Shown piece after piece: positions 25,423 through 31,984 of a stretch of 40,012 nucleotides of DNA. The notes beneath the pieces are model-generated. The model worked only from the letters and a program-made list of their open reading frames with translations. It did no database searches and was not told the DNA's origin. A program made the position numbers and the translations under genes. Position 1 is the stretch's first letter, and each line of letters opens with the position of its first letter. Source of the DNA: DATATV01 sp035551355 (GTDB lineage: Bacteria; Actinomycetota; Actinomycetes; Mycobacteriales; Pseudonocardiaceae); contig DASZNF010000045.1 in the NCBI GenBank assembly GCA_035551355.1, forward strand, positions 1 through 40,012. Direction: 5' to 3'.

Positions 25423-25544
25423 GTTGGTCCGGGCGTGCTCCCCGCATGAGCGGATACTTTCCTGATGCCCTGCGCACCACGTCAGCTCGGCCACGGCGAA
25501 ACGGTGGTAACGCGCCGGCAATCCCCAGGGCCTACCGTGCGGGC

Positions 25545-25991
25545 ATGATGACCAAGCGGGAGACCGCCGCCAGCGTGCTGGCCGCTAAGGTCAGGCTGGG
25601 CCTGAGCTGGCAAGATCTCGCCGACACTCTCGGCGCGCCACTCGCCTGGACCACCGCCGCCCTGCTGGGGCAGCATCCGTTGAGCCAGGATCAGGCCGAG
25701 ACCGCGGCTCGCGCGCTGGAACTCGGCCCGGACGAGGTCGCCGGATTCCTCGCGCAGCCCACCCGCGGTGCGCTGGATCAGCCGGTGCCCACCGACCCGA
25801 CCATCTACCGGTTCTACGAGGTGCTCCAGGTGTACGGCCCGACCATCAAGGAACTGATCCACGAGAAGTTCGGTGACGGCATCATGAGCGCGATCAATTT
25901 CAAGATAGACGTAGACCGCCGGGAAGACCCCGGCGGCGACCGGGTGGTCGTCACCTTGGACGGGAAGTTCCTCAAGTACCAGTGGGGCTGA
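25545..25991 (+). CDS. cynS: Cyanate hydratase (cyanase)
   Basis: Converts cyanate and bicarbonate to ammonia and CO2, releasing usable nitrogen and removing a toxic ion. The 148-residue protein has the N-terminal helical domain (LAAKVRLGLSWQDLADTLG, then TTAALLGQHPLS) and the C-terminal dimer domain with TDPTIYRFYEVLQVYG and FGDGIMSAINFKIDVDR. All three catalytic residues are present: Arg89, Glu92 and Ser115, with the same spacing as in the E. coli enzyme. Cyanase works as a decamer of dimers. ATG 25545 lies exactly six bases after TACCGT (25533-25538) and there is no ribosome binding site, so a leaderless mRNA is likely. No carbonic anhydrase or cyanate transporter is nearby. Confidence 0.95.
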   Translation: MMTKRETAASVLAAKVRLGLSWQDLADTLGAPLAWTTAALLGQHPLSQDQAETAARALELGPDEVAGFLAQPTRGALDQPVPTDPTIYRFYEVLQVYGPTIKELIHEKFGDGIMSAINFKIDVDRREDPGGDRVVVTLDGKFLKYQWG

Positions 25992-26067
25992 TCAGCCCTA
26001 GCTGGTTACTACTGAACCGGTATCCACCCGACCACGCACGAAGTGACCAACACCAGACACTGCGCAT

Positions 26068-26736
26068 CCGGTCATCGGCAGTACAGCGCTTTGGGTCACA
26101 TGCGCGCTCATCGCTGCATGAGAGTGGCGCCGACCAACTTTCAGGTGGTCGAAGAGTGGACCACGCGCCTGGCGATCTCCGCGTCCAGCGGGCTCATGTC
26201 CTCGCCCACCGGTTCCGATGGCGGCCACCACCGGAAGTCCACCGCTTCATCGTTCACCGTCAGCCGGGGTACGACCTGGAGTTGAACCTGATAGACAGCA
26301 AGGAGTTCCCGGCGATCCGGCCTCGTGAGATCGAACTCAGCCACCGCGGTGAAGGTCAGGTCCACTACGTGGATGCCGGTCTCCTCGCGCAGCTCCCGCA
26401 CTGCGGCCTGGCGTGTGGTTTCACCTGGCTCTCGCGTTCCTCCTGGCAGCTCCCACTGCTTCCGCCAGTTGTCGAACATCATCAGGACGGCATTCGCGTG
26501 GGTGGCGACAACCAACGACGCGGGCACGGCCACGGGCTCAACCAGGCGCGCCAGCTCCTCTTCCGTGACGAAACGAAAGTCGACCAAGGTGTTGCCAGCA
26601 CGATCACGGATCGGAAGTGCAGCCATGACGCCAATCCAACTGCAATACCGACAGCAGCATGCGCGACGAGCCGCCCGGCAAGTGCGCAAATCGGCAGTTG
26701 GGTGCGTTGCCCGAACCACCCGGTCATCGGCAGTAC
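26068..26736. repeat. 17-bp direct repeat flanking the Nudix gene
   Basis: CCGGTCATCGGCAGTAC occurs at 26068-26084 and again at 26720-26736, in the same orientation. It encloses the Nudix gene and its upstream region in a 669-base unit. It may mark a small inserted segment. From 26737 to 26913 I see nothing. Confidence 0.6.
26141..26626 (-). CDS. Nudix hydrolase
   Basis: A 161-residue Nudix protein that should cleave a nucleoside diphosphate linked to another group; the substrate cannot be told. The Nudix box is complete: G-x5-E-x7-R-E-x-x-E-E-x-G, running GGTREPGETTRQAAV then RELREETGI. It is preceded by FDNWRKQWELPGG, typical of the oxidised-nucleotide-type clade. ATG 26626 starts MAALPIRDRAGNTLVDF; the frame is open upstream but that part has no homology. 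A 17-base direct repeat lies on each side of the gene (26068-26084 and 26720-26736). It is convergent with cyanase across 149 bases that hold nothing else visible. Confidence 0.88.
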   Translation of the reverse strand: MAALPIRDRAGNTLVDFRFVTEEELARLVEPVAVPASLVVATHANAVLMMFDNWRKQWELPGGTREPGETTRQAAVRELREETGIHVVDLTFTAVAEFDLTRPDRRELLAVYQVQLQVVPRLTVNDEAVDFRWWPPSEPVGEDMSPLDAEIARRVVHSSTT

Positions 26737-26913
26737 CGGACATCCGGCCGCTGTCGCCATGACCGGTCGGCACGGCGGATCTGGAACATGTTCTCTCGGT
26801 GGAGCACCTGCTGTCGGTGGTCCCATGACTGGCAACGACGGTGGCAAACGACAGTGTTCGCGCAGGTAGAGAGCCCTATGGGCAAGATCCGTCGACACGC
26901 CTGAGACGGGCGA

Positions 26914-26963
26914 TGGGCTGCTCATAATCCAGTGGTCGCAGGTTCATCCTGTCCCCGCTACGA
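26914..26963 (+). pseudogene. Degenerate 3' part of tRNA-fMet (possible att site)
   Basis: The sequence repeats the anticodon arm through acceptor end of the tRNA-fMet at 19609. It contains CTCATAA-T-CCAG, GGTCGCAGGTTC and ATCCTGTCCCCGCTA, but two bases are lost from the T-loop, there is an inserted base pair near the anticodon, and CGA replaces CCA. The 5' half is absent. It cannot fold into a working tRNA. A terminator follows. A partial tRNA copy at one end of a segment with the intact tRNA at the other is the usual mark of site-specific integration. Confidence 0.75.
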
Positions 26964-26972
26964 AGTGGGAGG

Positions 26973-27004
26973 GCCCTGTCTGGCAATGCCAGACAGGGCT
27001 TTTT
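26973..27004 (+). terminator. Terminator after the tRNA remnant
   Basis: A perfect 12-bp stem (26973-26984 with 26988-26999), an AAT loop and five T (27000-27004). This may be the original terminator of the tRNA-fMet gene before the 7.3 kb segment was inserted. Confidence 0.85.
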
Positions 27005-27083
27005 CGCGGGCCGAGACCCTGTGTCCCACCCACGGGGCCGCTGGCCCCCTTGACCCCCTTCCTGAAAAATTGTCGCGGCTCTT

Positions 27084-27240
27084 GCCGGTTGTGTCTTGGA
27101 TCACTGGGCGTGCGTTGGGGTTGGTGCTCTGGTGGCGCATCCCGTCCCGGGATCGCATCCCATCCCGGGGTCTCGGGAGGCAGGTCAGGGGCTTTGGGAT
27201 CTCGGGATTGTCCCTGTCTGTTCCAATGGGTTGTCGTCGG
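27084..27240. repeat. Dispersed repeat, copy A, before the first secreted-protein gene
   Basis: The first 57 bases (27084-27140) align with 27664-27720 at roughly three quarters identity by hand, sharing CTTGGGGTTGGTG-like and CTGG core blocks. The rest shares TCCCGGGATC, GGCAGGTCAGGG, GGGATCTCGGGAT and GGTTGTCG blocks. Copy A has an extra segment of about 16 bases containing a second TCCCGGGATC. It is non-coding as far as I can see. Confidence 0.6.
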
Positions 27241-27307
27241 CTGGCGCGGGCGGACAGGGTTGGGCTTCATCGTGATCATTGTTGCGCATGAGGGATGGAG
27301 CAATTTC

Positions 27308-27562
27308 GTGAAGAAAAAATCAATCTGGGTGACGCTGTCAATGGGAATCACCATCGCCGCGTCCCTGTTTTTCTCGCCAGCCGCCAACGCCGCCTTACCG
27401 GCAGCTCATCCTGATGGCTGGATCTACTACGGGTCCTACGTCTATCAGTCCCAATGTCTGGCGGAGATCCCGCAACTCGAAAAATACAATCCAGAAATCC
27501 AGGACGCGGTCTGTGTCTCGGACGAACCGGTGTGGGACCTTTACTACTTTCTCGGCACCTGA
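27308..27562 (+). CDS. Small secreted protein with two cysteines
   Basis: An 84-residue protein with a clear Sec signal peptide: VKKKSIW, hydrophobic VTLSMGITIAASLFF, then SPAANA before the likely cleavage at residue 28. The mature 56-residue part (ALPAAHPDGWIYYGSYVYQS and onward) is aromatic and acidic, with two Cys that could form one disulfide. It resembles the many small actinobacterial secreted proteins with a G-W-x-x-x-G-x-Y...C...C pattern, whose roles are unknown. GTG 27308 has GGATGGAG about eight bases upstream. Its upstream region shares a repeat with the next secreted-protein gene, pointing to a shared history. Confidence 0.7.
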   Translation: MKKKSIWVTLSMGITIAASLFFSPAANAALPAAHPDGWIYYGSYVYQSQCLAEIPQLEKYNPEIQDAVCVSDEPVWDLYYFLGT

Positions 27563-27663
27563 CCTTGTTGATCCAATGACGCCGAAGTGGCGAACGGTGG
27601 CACTGCGGTCTCCTGATCGCTTCCACGGCGGCGGCGGCATCTTCGACGGCTGAGTTGCGTCTC

Positions 27664-27800
27664 GGCCAGTTTGTCCTGGAGCACTCGGCATGCCTTGGGG
27701 TTGGTGATCTGGCCGGGCATTCCATCCCGGGATCTCGGGGCGGCAGGTCAGGGCTTCGGGATCCCGGGATGGTCCCGGTGGGCGGCAAACGGTTGTCGCG
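27664..27800. repeat. Dispersed repeat, copy B, before the second secreted-protein gene
   Basis: This is the partner of copy A, about 580 bases downstream. It has a single TCCCGGGATCTCGGG block followed by GGCAGGTCAGGGCTTCGGGAT and a second CCCGGGATGG block. Like copy A it ends about 70 bases before the start codon of a small secreted protein. The remainder of 27563-27875 holds no gene. Confidence 0.6.
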
Positions 27801-27875
27801 GGGTCGAGTGGGCCTGGAGGCTGGGGTTCTCTCGCGGCCGCTGGAAGCCGCGGCTTGACGGACTTGGGGGCAGTG

Positions 27876-28298
27876 ATGAACAAGCTCTTGGTGTTTCGGG
27901 CGCTGGCGGTTGCCGGGGTCACCTTGGTTGCCGGGCTCGGGGTGACCGGGGCGGCGCAGGCGAGCACGGTCTCGCCGGATGTTCCGTATCGGTGTGGAAA
28001 CAACTATTGTGCGAACGTCACGGCGATTGATGCGGGTTCGGCTCTGGTGTTTCATAAATATCCGAATTATTCGGTCACGGTCAGCGACACGCCGTACCTG
28101 CATGATGGCGATGCGGTCCACCTGAGCTGCTATCTCACCAGCGACACGCAGGACGCCGACGGCAATGGGGACTACGTCTGGTGGTCGGTGTCCATCGGCA
28201 CCGGTGACAGCTTCGTCCGCGGGTTCGTCAACGACTGGTATCTCACGACCGGTGGCCCGGGTGACTACGAGTCACTGCGTCCTTCGTGCGGGGCATGA
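27876..28298 (+). CDS. Secreted SH3-like small protein
   Basis: A 140-residue exported protein. The signal peptide is MNKLLVFRALAVAGVTLVAGLGVTGAAQA, with A-Q-A before the cleavage site. The mature part contains CGNNYCANVTAIDAGSALVFHKYPN, then DGDAVHLSCYLTSDT, YVWWSVSIGTGDSFVRGFVNDWYL and a final SCGA. The pattern (turn with K, D-G-D-x-V-x-L-x-C, then W-x-x-V and G-F-V-x-D-x-Y-L) is that of bacterial SH3-like domains in exported proteins, which often bind cell-wall or other ligands. Four Cys suggest two disulfides. ATG 27876 has only a G-rich ribosome binding site (GGGGG). Confidence 0.75.
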   Translation: MNKLLVFRALAVAGVTLVAGLGVTGAAQASTVSPDVPYRCGNNYCANVTAIDAGSALVFHKYPNYSVTVSDTPYLHDGDAVHLSCYLTSDTQDADGNGDYVWWSVSIGTGDSFVRGFVNDWYLTTGGPGDYESLRPSCGA

Positions 28299-28340
28299 CG
28301 GCCGGCATAAGGGGTTGCGGGGGCGGGCAGGCTGAGGGGC

Positions 28341-28880
28341 ATGTCTGTGGATATGTTTCTGCCCGCCGGCGAGGACTCTCGGGTGGTGCCCCCTTACGCG
28401 GCCGACGAGCGGGCCACCTTGCTGGGGTTTCTGCGATGGCAGCGGTCGACGTTCGAGTTGAAGTGTTCCGGGTTGGACTCGGGGCAGCTGGCTTTGCGGG
28501 CGGTTTCGCCGTCTTCGCTTTCCCTGCTGGGCTTGGTTCGGCACCTGGCCGAGGTGGAGCGGGGGTGGTTTCGGCGGAAGATGGGTGGGCAGGACGCTCC
28601 GGCTTACTTCTGCACGGATGCTGATCCGGATGGGGATTTCGACCTGGTGGTCGACGATCCGGGGATGGTCGGCCAGGCCTGGGAACTGTGGCGGGCCGAG
28701 GTCGCGTTCGCCGACCGGCTGATCTCGGACACGGCCGATTTTGGCTTCACCGGGTCGGATCCGAAGCGGGGGACGGTTTCGTTGCGGTGGGTGGTGATGC
28801 ATCTGATCGAGGAGTACGCGCGACACAACGGGCACGCGGATCTGTTGCGGCAGCGGATCGACGGCCGGGTGGGCGAATAA
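28341..28880 (+). CDS. DinB/DUF664-type protein
   Basis: A 179-residue four-helix-bundle protein of the DinB / DUF664 family, which includes mycothiol- or bacillithiol-dependent enzymes and many of unknown function. The three metal-binding His are visible: one in LGLVRHLAEVERGWF and two in WVVMHLIEEYARHNGHADLLR. The N-terminal ERATLLGFLRWQRSTFELK segment matches the first helix of the family. ATG 28341 is preceded by GAGGGG. The stop TAA lies in the first of two 19-base tandem units (28862-28880 and 28881-28899), so the 3' end was duplicated recently. It is convergent with the ImuA'-like gene. Confidence 0.88.
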   Translation: MSVDMFLPAGEDSRVVPPYAADERATLLGFLRWQRSTFELKCSGLDSGQLALRAVSPSSLSLLGLVRHLAEVERGWFRRKMGGQDAPAYFCTDADPDGDFDLVVDDPGMVGQAWELWRAEVAFADRLISDTADFGFTGSDPKRGTVSLRWVVMHLIEEYARHNGHADLLRQRIDGRVGE

Positions 28881-28931
28881 CGGCCGGGTGGGCGAATAGC
28901 GGCCATGGCCACTGGGCTGCCCTCCCTGGGC

Positions 28932-28969
28932 ACGGATGCTCGGCCGTCTTGCTTGGGCCCAGCATCCGT
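28932..28969. terminator. Possible terminator between convergent genes
   Basis: ACGGATGCT at 28932-28940 pairs with AGCATCCGT at 28961-28969 around a 20-base loop. It lies between the DinB-type stop and the ImuA'-like stop. The stem is short and there is no T-run. Confidence 0.35.
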
Positions 28970-29010
28970 CTGTCCTCCGTGGTTGCGCGCGCTGGGTTGC
29001 CCTCGTTGGG

Positions 29011-29931
29011 TTACGCGCGCCGGGTTGCTCCCGTGGTCACGCGCTCCTCCGTGAGCAGGGAAACCGTGCTGTCCTTCGTGGATCCGGGCGACGTGCCGCC
29101 CGCTGCGGACGGGTCCTTCGTGCGTGCGGCTGTTCGGCTGCGGATCGCGGAGACGGCCACTGGGCTGCTGACCTCCGCTACCGACTTGTCCGGCAGCAGC
29201 AGGGTTCCGGAGCGCGGGCGGCTTGCCGCGCCCCGGCCGCGGACGGTGACCCCGGCTTCGGCTCCGCTCAGATAACCGTGTCCCTGGCCCAATCCCAGCC
29301 AGTGCAACCGGGTGCAGGTGATCTCCAGGTCCGCTCCGGGCCACGAGCCGCCGAACGGGACCAGCACCGCGCCACGGTTCCTGGCCCGGCCGGACAGCCG
29401 GCGGGCCATGGTCGCCCCGCGCTGACCCTGGCCCAGCACGCCGTCGGCGACCACCACCAGACTGATGCCGTCCAGCAACGCCGACACCACCTCGGCCGCC
29501 TGGGCGCCGGGCTGTGGCACCAGGGCCAGTCGGCTGAGCTTCACCCCGAAATCCGCGGCCGCCAGGGCGCACAGTCCGGGCAGGCCGACCACCGCCGCCC
29601 AGGTGCCGTCCGCGGTGGCATCGGCCAGCATCGCCAACAGCAGCGACGTCGACCCGCGCACCGCCACCGTGCTGCCCCGCCGCAACCCGCCCCAGGGCAC
29701 CAGCTGCGCCAGTTCGGCCCGCAGCGGCAGCATGCCCTCGACGATCGAGTCCGGGTCGGCCAGTTCGCCTGCTGTGCGGACACTTTCGGGCATACGTGCG
29801 GCCAGTTCACCCGCTGTGCGAACCCCTTCCGGCAGGCGCGCGGCCAGCTCGCCTGCCGTGCGGATCCCCTCCGGCAGGCGTGCGGCCAGCGCGGCTGCTG
29901 CTTCCCCGGACAAGGACACCTCCACGAACAC
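29011..29931 (-). CDS. ImuA'-like RecA-fold protein (SOS mutagenesis)
   Basis: A 306-residue protein resembling actinobacterial ImuA', a RecA-related partner of the ImuB/DnaE2 translesion polymerases. The N-terminus holds three 14-residue repeats (L-A-A-R-L-P-E-G-x-R-T-A-G-E, residues about 16-57). The RecA-like part follows: LVPWGGLRRGSTVAVRGSTSLLLAMLADA replaces the Walker A loop, then WAAVVGLPGLCALAAADFGVKLSRLALVP and DGISLVVVADGVLGQGQ. The C-terminal 50 residues are low in complexity. GTG 29931 is used, though no clear ribosome binding site is present. A LexA-type box lies 69 bases upstream, which strongly supports an SOS role. No imuB or dnaE2 is adjacent. Confidence 0.75.
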   Translation of the reverse strand: MFVEVSLSGEAAAALAARLPEGIRTAGELAARLPEGVRTAGELAARMPESVRTAGELADPDSIVEGMLPLRAELAQLVPWGGLRRGSTVAVRGSTSLLLAMLADATADGTWAAVVGLPGLCALAAADFGVKLSRLALVPQPGAQAAEVVSALLDGISLVVVADGVLGQGQRGATMARRLSGRARNRGAVLVPFGGSWPGADLEITCTRLHWLGLGQGHGYLSGAEAGVTVRGRGAASRPRSGTLLLPDKSVAEVSSPVAVSAIRSRTAARTKDPSAAGGTSPGSTKDSTVSLLTEERVTTGATRRA

Positions 29932-29964
29932 GGGGCACGCACGCTGGGGAAGTCAGCGAACCGG

Positions 29965-29993
29965 GTGTGACCGGCCCCGACCCCCGGTCACAC
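29965..29993. promoter_or_regulatory. Inverted repeat between the SOS box and the ImuA'-like gene
   Basis: GTGTGACCGG (29965-29974) pairs perfectly with CCGGTCACAC (29984-29993) across nine bases. It may be a second operator or an RNA hairpin in the 5' leader, because it lies 34 bases upstream of the start. Confidence 0.45.
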
Positions 29994-29999
29994 CTCCAT

Positions 30000-30015
30000 T
30001 AGAACACATGTTCGA
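30000..30015 (-). promoter_or_regulatory. LexA (SOS) box
   Basis: TAGAAC-ACAT-GTTCGA differs from the actinobacterial SOS box TCGAAC-N4-GTTCGA by one base. It lies 69 bases upstream of the ImuA'-like start and eight bases past the upstream gene's stop, so it should give DNA-damage induction of the ImuA'-like gene. Confidence 0.85.
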
Positions 30016-30022
30016 ACGCCGG

Positions 30023-30583
30023 TCATCCTCGTGAGGGCTCGGTTGTCAGTGAGGGCCACCGGTCCGCCGCCCATTCCGGCCAGCCGGACCATCCCGTCGG
30101 CGGGCCGGGGACCTTGCCGTCGCCCAGTTCGGCGGCGTCGGGTACCTGGAACTGCTCCCGCCAGCGGTCGAGGTCGGTCTCGGTCATCGGGAACGTCTGA
30201 TGCGGTGCGGTTGCCTGGCGATGCGCGACCCGGGCGCGCTGGACGTCCCGGTCCACCGGCAAATAGACCATCTGGCCGGCTGCCCCGGCCGAGCGGGCCA
30301 GCCAGCGCAGTGCCGATCGTTCATCGCGACCCCAGAGTCCGAAGTCGAGCACGACGCTGGTCCGCAGCCGCAGTGCTTGCAGGGCAACCGAGATGAGCCG
30401 GCCTTCCAGTACGTCGCGCTTGCCGTCGGCGGTCGACTCGCCGAACAGCGGGATCATCCACTCGTCCGGGGTCAGCCGCAGCGCCCGGTGCGCGGCGGCG
30501 AGCTCTTTGGCCCGGGTGGTTTTTCCGGCTCCGGGAAGCCCGACCATCAGCAGCAGCGTGGCGGGCGGGGGTGACTGGGACAT
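30023..30583 (-). CDS. P-loop kinase-like ATPase
   Basis: A 186-residue P-loop NTPase of the small AAA / zeta-toxin-like kinase group. The Walker A loop is MVGLPGAGKTTRAKELA (residues 13-29). LTPDEWMIPLFGE has the Asp typical of this group at the second strand. VVLDFGLWGRDERSALRWLARS follows (strand 3 with Asp), then MVYLPVDRDVQRARVAHR with the Arg lid, and DLDRWREQFQVP. Close relatives are annotated as ATP-binding or kinase-like proteins, and the phosphate acceptor is unknown. No antitoxin partner is seen. ATG 30583 has GGGGAAG just upstream. Its stop lies 92 bases from the ImuA'-like start, but the LexA box between suggests separate control. Confidence 0.85.
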   Translation of the reverse strand: MSQSPPPATLLLMVGLPGAGKTTRAKELAAAHRALRLTPDEWMIPLFGESTADGKRDVLEGRLISVALQALRLRTSVVLDFGLWGRDERSALRWLARSAGAAGQMVYLPVDRDVQRARVAHRQATAPHQTFPMTETDLDRWREQFQVPDAAELGDGKVPGPPTGWSGWPEWAADRWPSLTTEPSRG

Positions 30584-30672
30584 TGCTTCCCCTGATCAGG
30601 CAGGACGGCCCGGCAGCACAGGGAAACAGGTGAGTGGCCGCCGGCGGGACGCTGATCGGGCGGTGCGCCTGG

Positions 30673-30720
30673 CGCTGCCCCGGCAAGGGCAGGCAACGCT
30701 GCCCCGGCAAGGGCAGGCAA
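30673..30720. repeat. 24-bp tandem repeat, two exact copies
   Basis: CGCTGCCCCGGCAAGGGCAG followed by GCAA occurs twice head to tail (30673-30696, 30697-30720). Each copy contains a CTGCCC...GGGCAG hairpin. It lies in the 313-base gap between the LysR stop and the kinase start (30584-30896). The gap also has a run of GCCAGTCA-like octamers at about 30857-30900. No gene is visible in it. Confidence 0.75.
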
Positions 30721-30896
30721 CAAGGCCGCGGTACCGCCGCTAAGCGACGGTCCGGATCTGCATGGCGGCGGAGCAACCCATGCCCCAACGGTAGCCGACG
30801 ACGCCGGCCCAGTCAGCTGGCGACCAGCAACGCGACAAGCCGCACCAGCCCGGAAAGCCAGTCAGCCAGTCAGCCAACCGGTCATCAGCCAGCCAG

Positions 30897-31796
30897 TCAG
30901 TCCTCGCGGGTCAGGCACGTCTGCGCGCACCGGCGGAACGCGGCCACCAGGCGGCTGCGATCGTCGGCCCGGGTGGCCACCACGACGTGGCTCGGCTCGA
31001 CACCCTCGATGGGCACCGCGGTGAGGTCCGCGCGCAGCAGGTGGTCGCTCGTCCCGGCCGCGATGGCCACCGCCTCCCCGGCCGCGATCACCTCGAACTT
31101 GTCCTCCAGGGCCTCGATGATCGGGCCGTCCGGCGCCGGGCGGCCGTCCGGGCGGGGCTCCAGGCGCCAGAACGCGCTCCACGCCGGATCCGACCCGCGC
31201 ACCCGGGGCAGCGGCTCGTCCGCGATGTCCTCGACGGTGACCGACTCCCGGCCGGCCAGGCGATGGTCCCGGCGCATCACCAGCACCCGGGGCTCGTCGT
31301 AGAGGATCGTCACGTGCAGCTGGTCGGTCGGGAACGGCAGCCGGGTGACCACCGCGTCCACCCGATGGTCCAGCAGCGCGGCCCTCGGCTCGTCCCAGGC
31401 CAGGAACATCGTGTGCACGTCGGCGTCCGGCTGGCGGTGGCGTAGGTCGAGCACCGCGGAGGTGATGATCACGCCCGGCGTGTAGCCGATGGTGATCCGG
31501 CTGGGCTGCGCGGCGGCCCGGGTGCGGGCGGTGGCCTGGGTGGCCGCGCGCAGCAGGGACCGGGCCAGCGGCAGGAACACCTCGCCTGCCTCGGTGAGCG
31601 TGCTGCCCTGTGGGGTCCGGTCCAACAGCCGCGCGCCCAGTTGCTGTTCCAGGCGGCTGATCTGCCGGGACAGCGAGGGCTGGGTGGTGTGCAGGGCCGA
31701 GGCGGCCCGGCCGAAGTGGCGGTGTTCGGCGATCACGGTGAAGCAACGGACCAGGCGCAGGTCGAGGTCCGCCGAGGCCGGGATCGAGTCGGGCAT
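30897..31796 (-). CDS. LysR family transcriptional regulator
   Basis: A 299-residue LysR-type regulator. The N-terminal winged helix spans residues 10-70 (LDLRLVRCFTVIAEHRHFGR, then AASALHTTQPSLSRQISRLEQQLGARLLDR), followed by TEAGEVFLPLARSLL. The effector domain starts ITIGYTPG and has LLDHRVDAVVTRLPFP and LYDEPRVLVMRRDHRLAGRESV in the usual order. ATG 31796 is clear. It is divergent from an epimerase gene (start 31985). A T-N11-A LysR box (31859-31873) lies between, so it probably controls that operon and itself. The inducer is unknown. The last codons run into a GCCAGTCA-rich tract. Confidence 0.93.
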   Translation of the reverse strand: MPDSIPASADLDLRLVRCFTVIAEHRHFGRAASALHTTQPSLSRQISRLEQQLGARLLDRTPQGSTLTEAGEVFLPLARSLLRAATQATARTRAAAQPSRITIGYTPGVIITSAVLDLRHRQPDADVHTMFLAWDEPRAALLDHRVDAVVTRLPFPTDQLHVTILYDEPRVLVMRRDHRLAGRESVTVEDIADEPLPRVRGSDPAWSAFWRLEPRPDGRPAPDGPIIEALEDKFEVIAAGEAVAIAAGTSDHLLRADLTAVPIEGVEPSHVVVATRADDRSRLVAAFRRCAQTCLTRED

Positions 31797-31858
31797 ACCA
31801 CCAGCGTAACTCGCTCGAATGGGTGTCGATAAGCCCGAACACTTGCTGAGCTGTGGTG

Positions 31859-31873
31859 ATACGAGTTCCGTAT
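31859..31873. promoter_or_regulatory. LysR-type T-N11-A operator
   Basis: ATACG-n5-CGTAT is a perfect palindrome with the T-N11-A spacing of LysR recognition sites. It is 63 bases upstream of the LysR start and 112 bases upstream of the epimerase start. Confidence 0.7.
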
Positions 31874-31984
31874 TACTGGATGCGAAACATTCATTGGACC
31901 GCGCCCGGTGCCTGGCCGCACAGTTGAAGTACCGGCCGGGCCGCTTCCCGGAGCCGGGTTCCCCTCGTGAAGGAGTACATCACC

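Noticed and set aside
30023..30583. Zeta-type toxin of a toxin-antitoxin pair
   Set aside because: The P-loop kinase-like fold is similar, but no small antitoxin gene lies next to it and the catalytic pattern is generic.
31824..31852. A second ECF42 promoter (TGTCGA at 31824) upstream of the epimerase
   Set aside because: No CGAC or CGTC lies at the required distance, so the hexamer alone is taken as chance.
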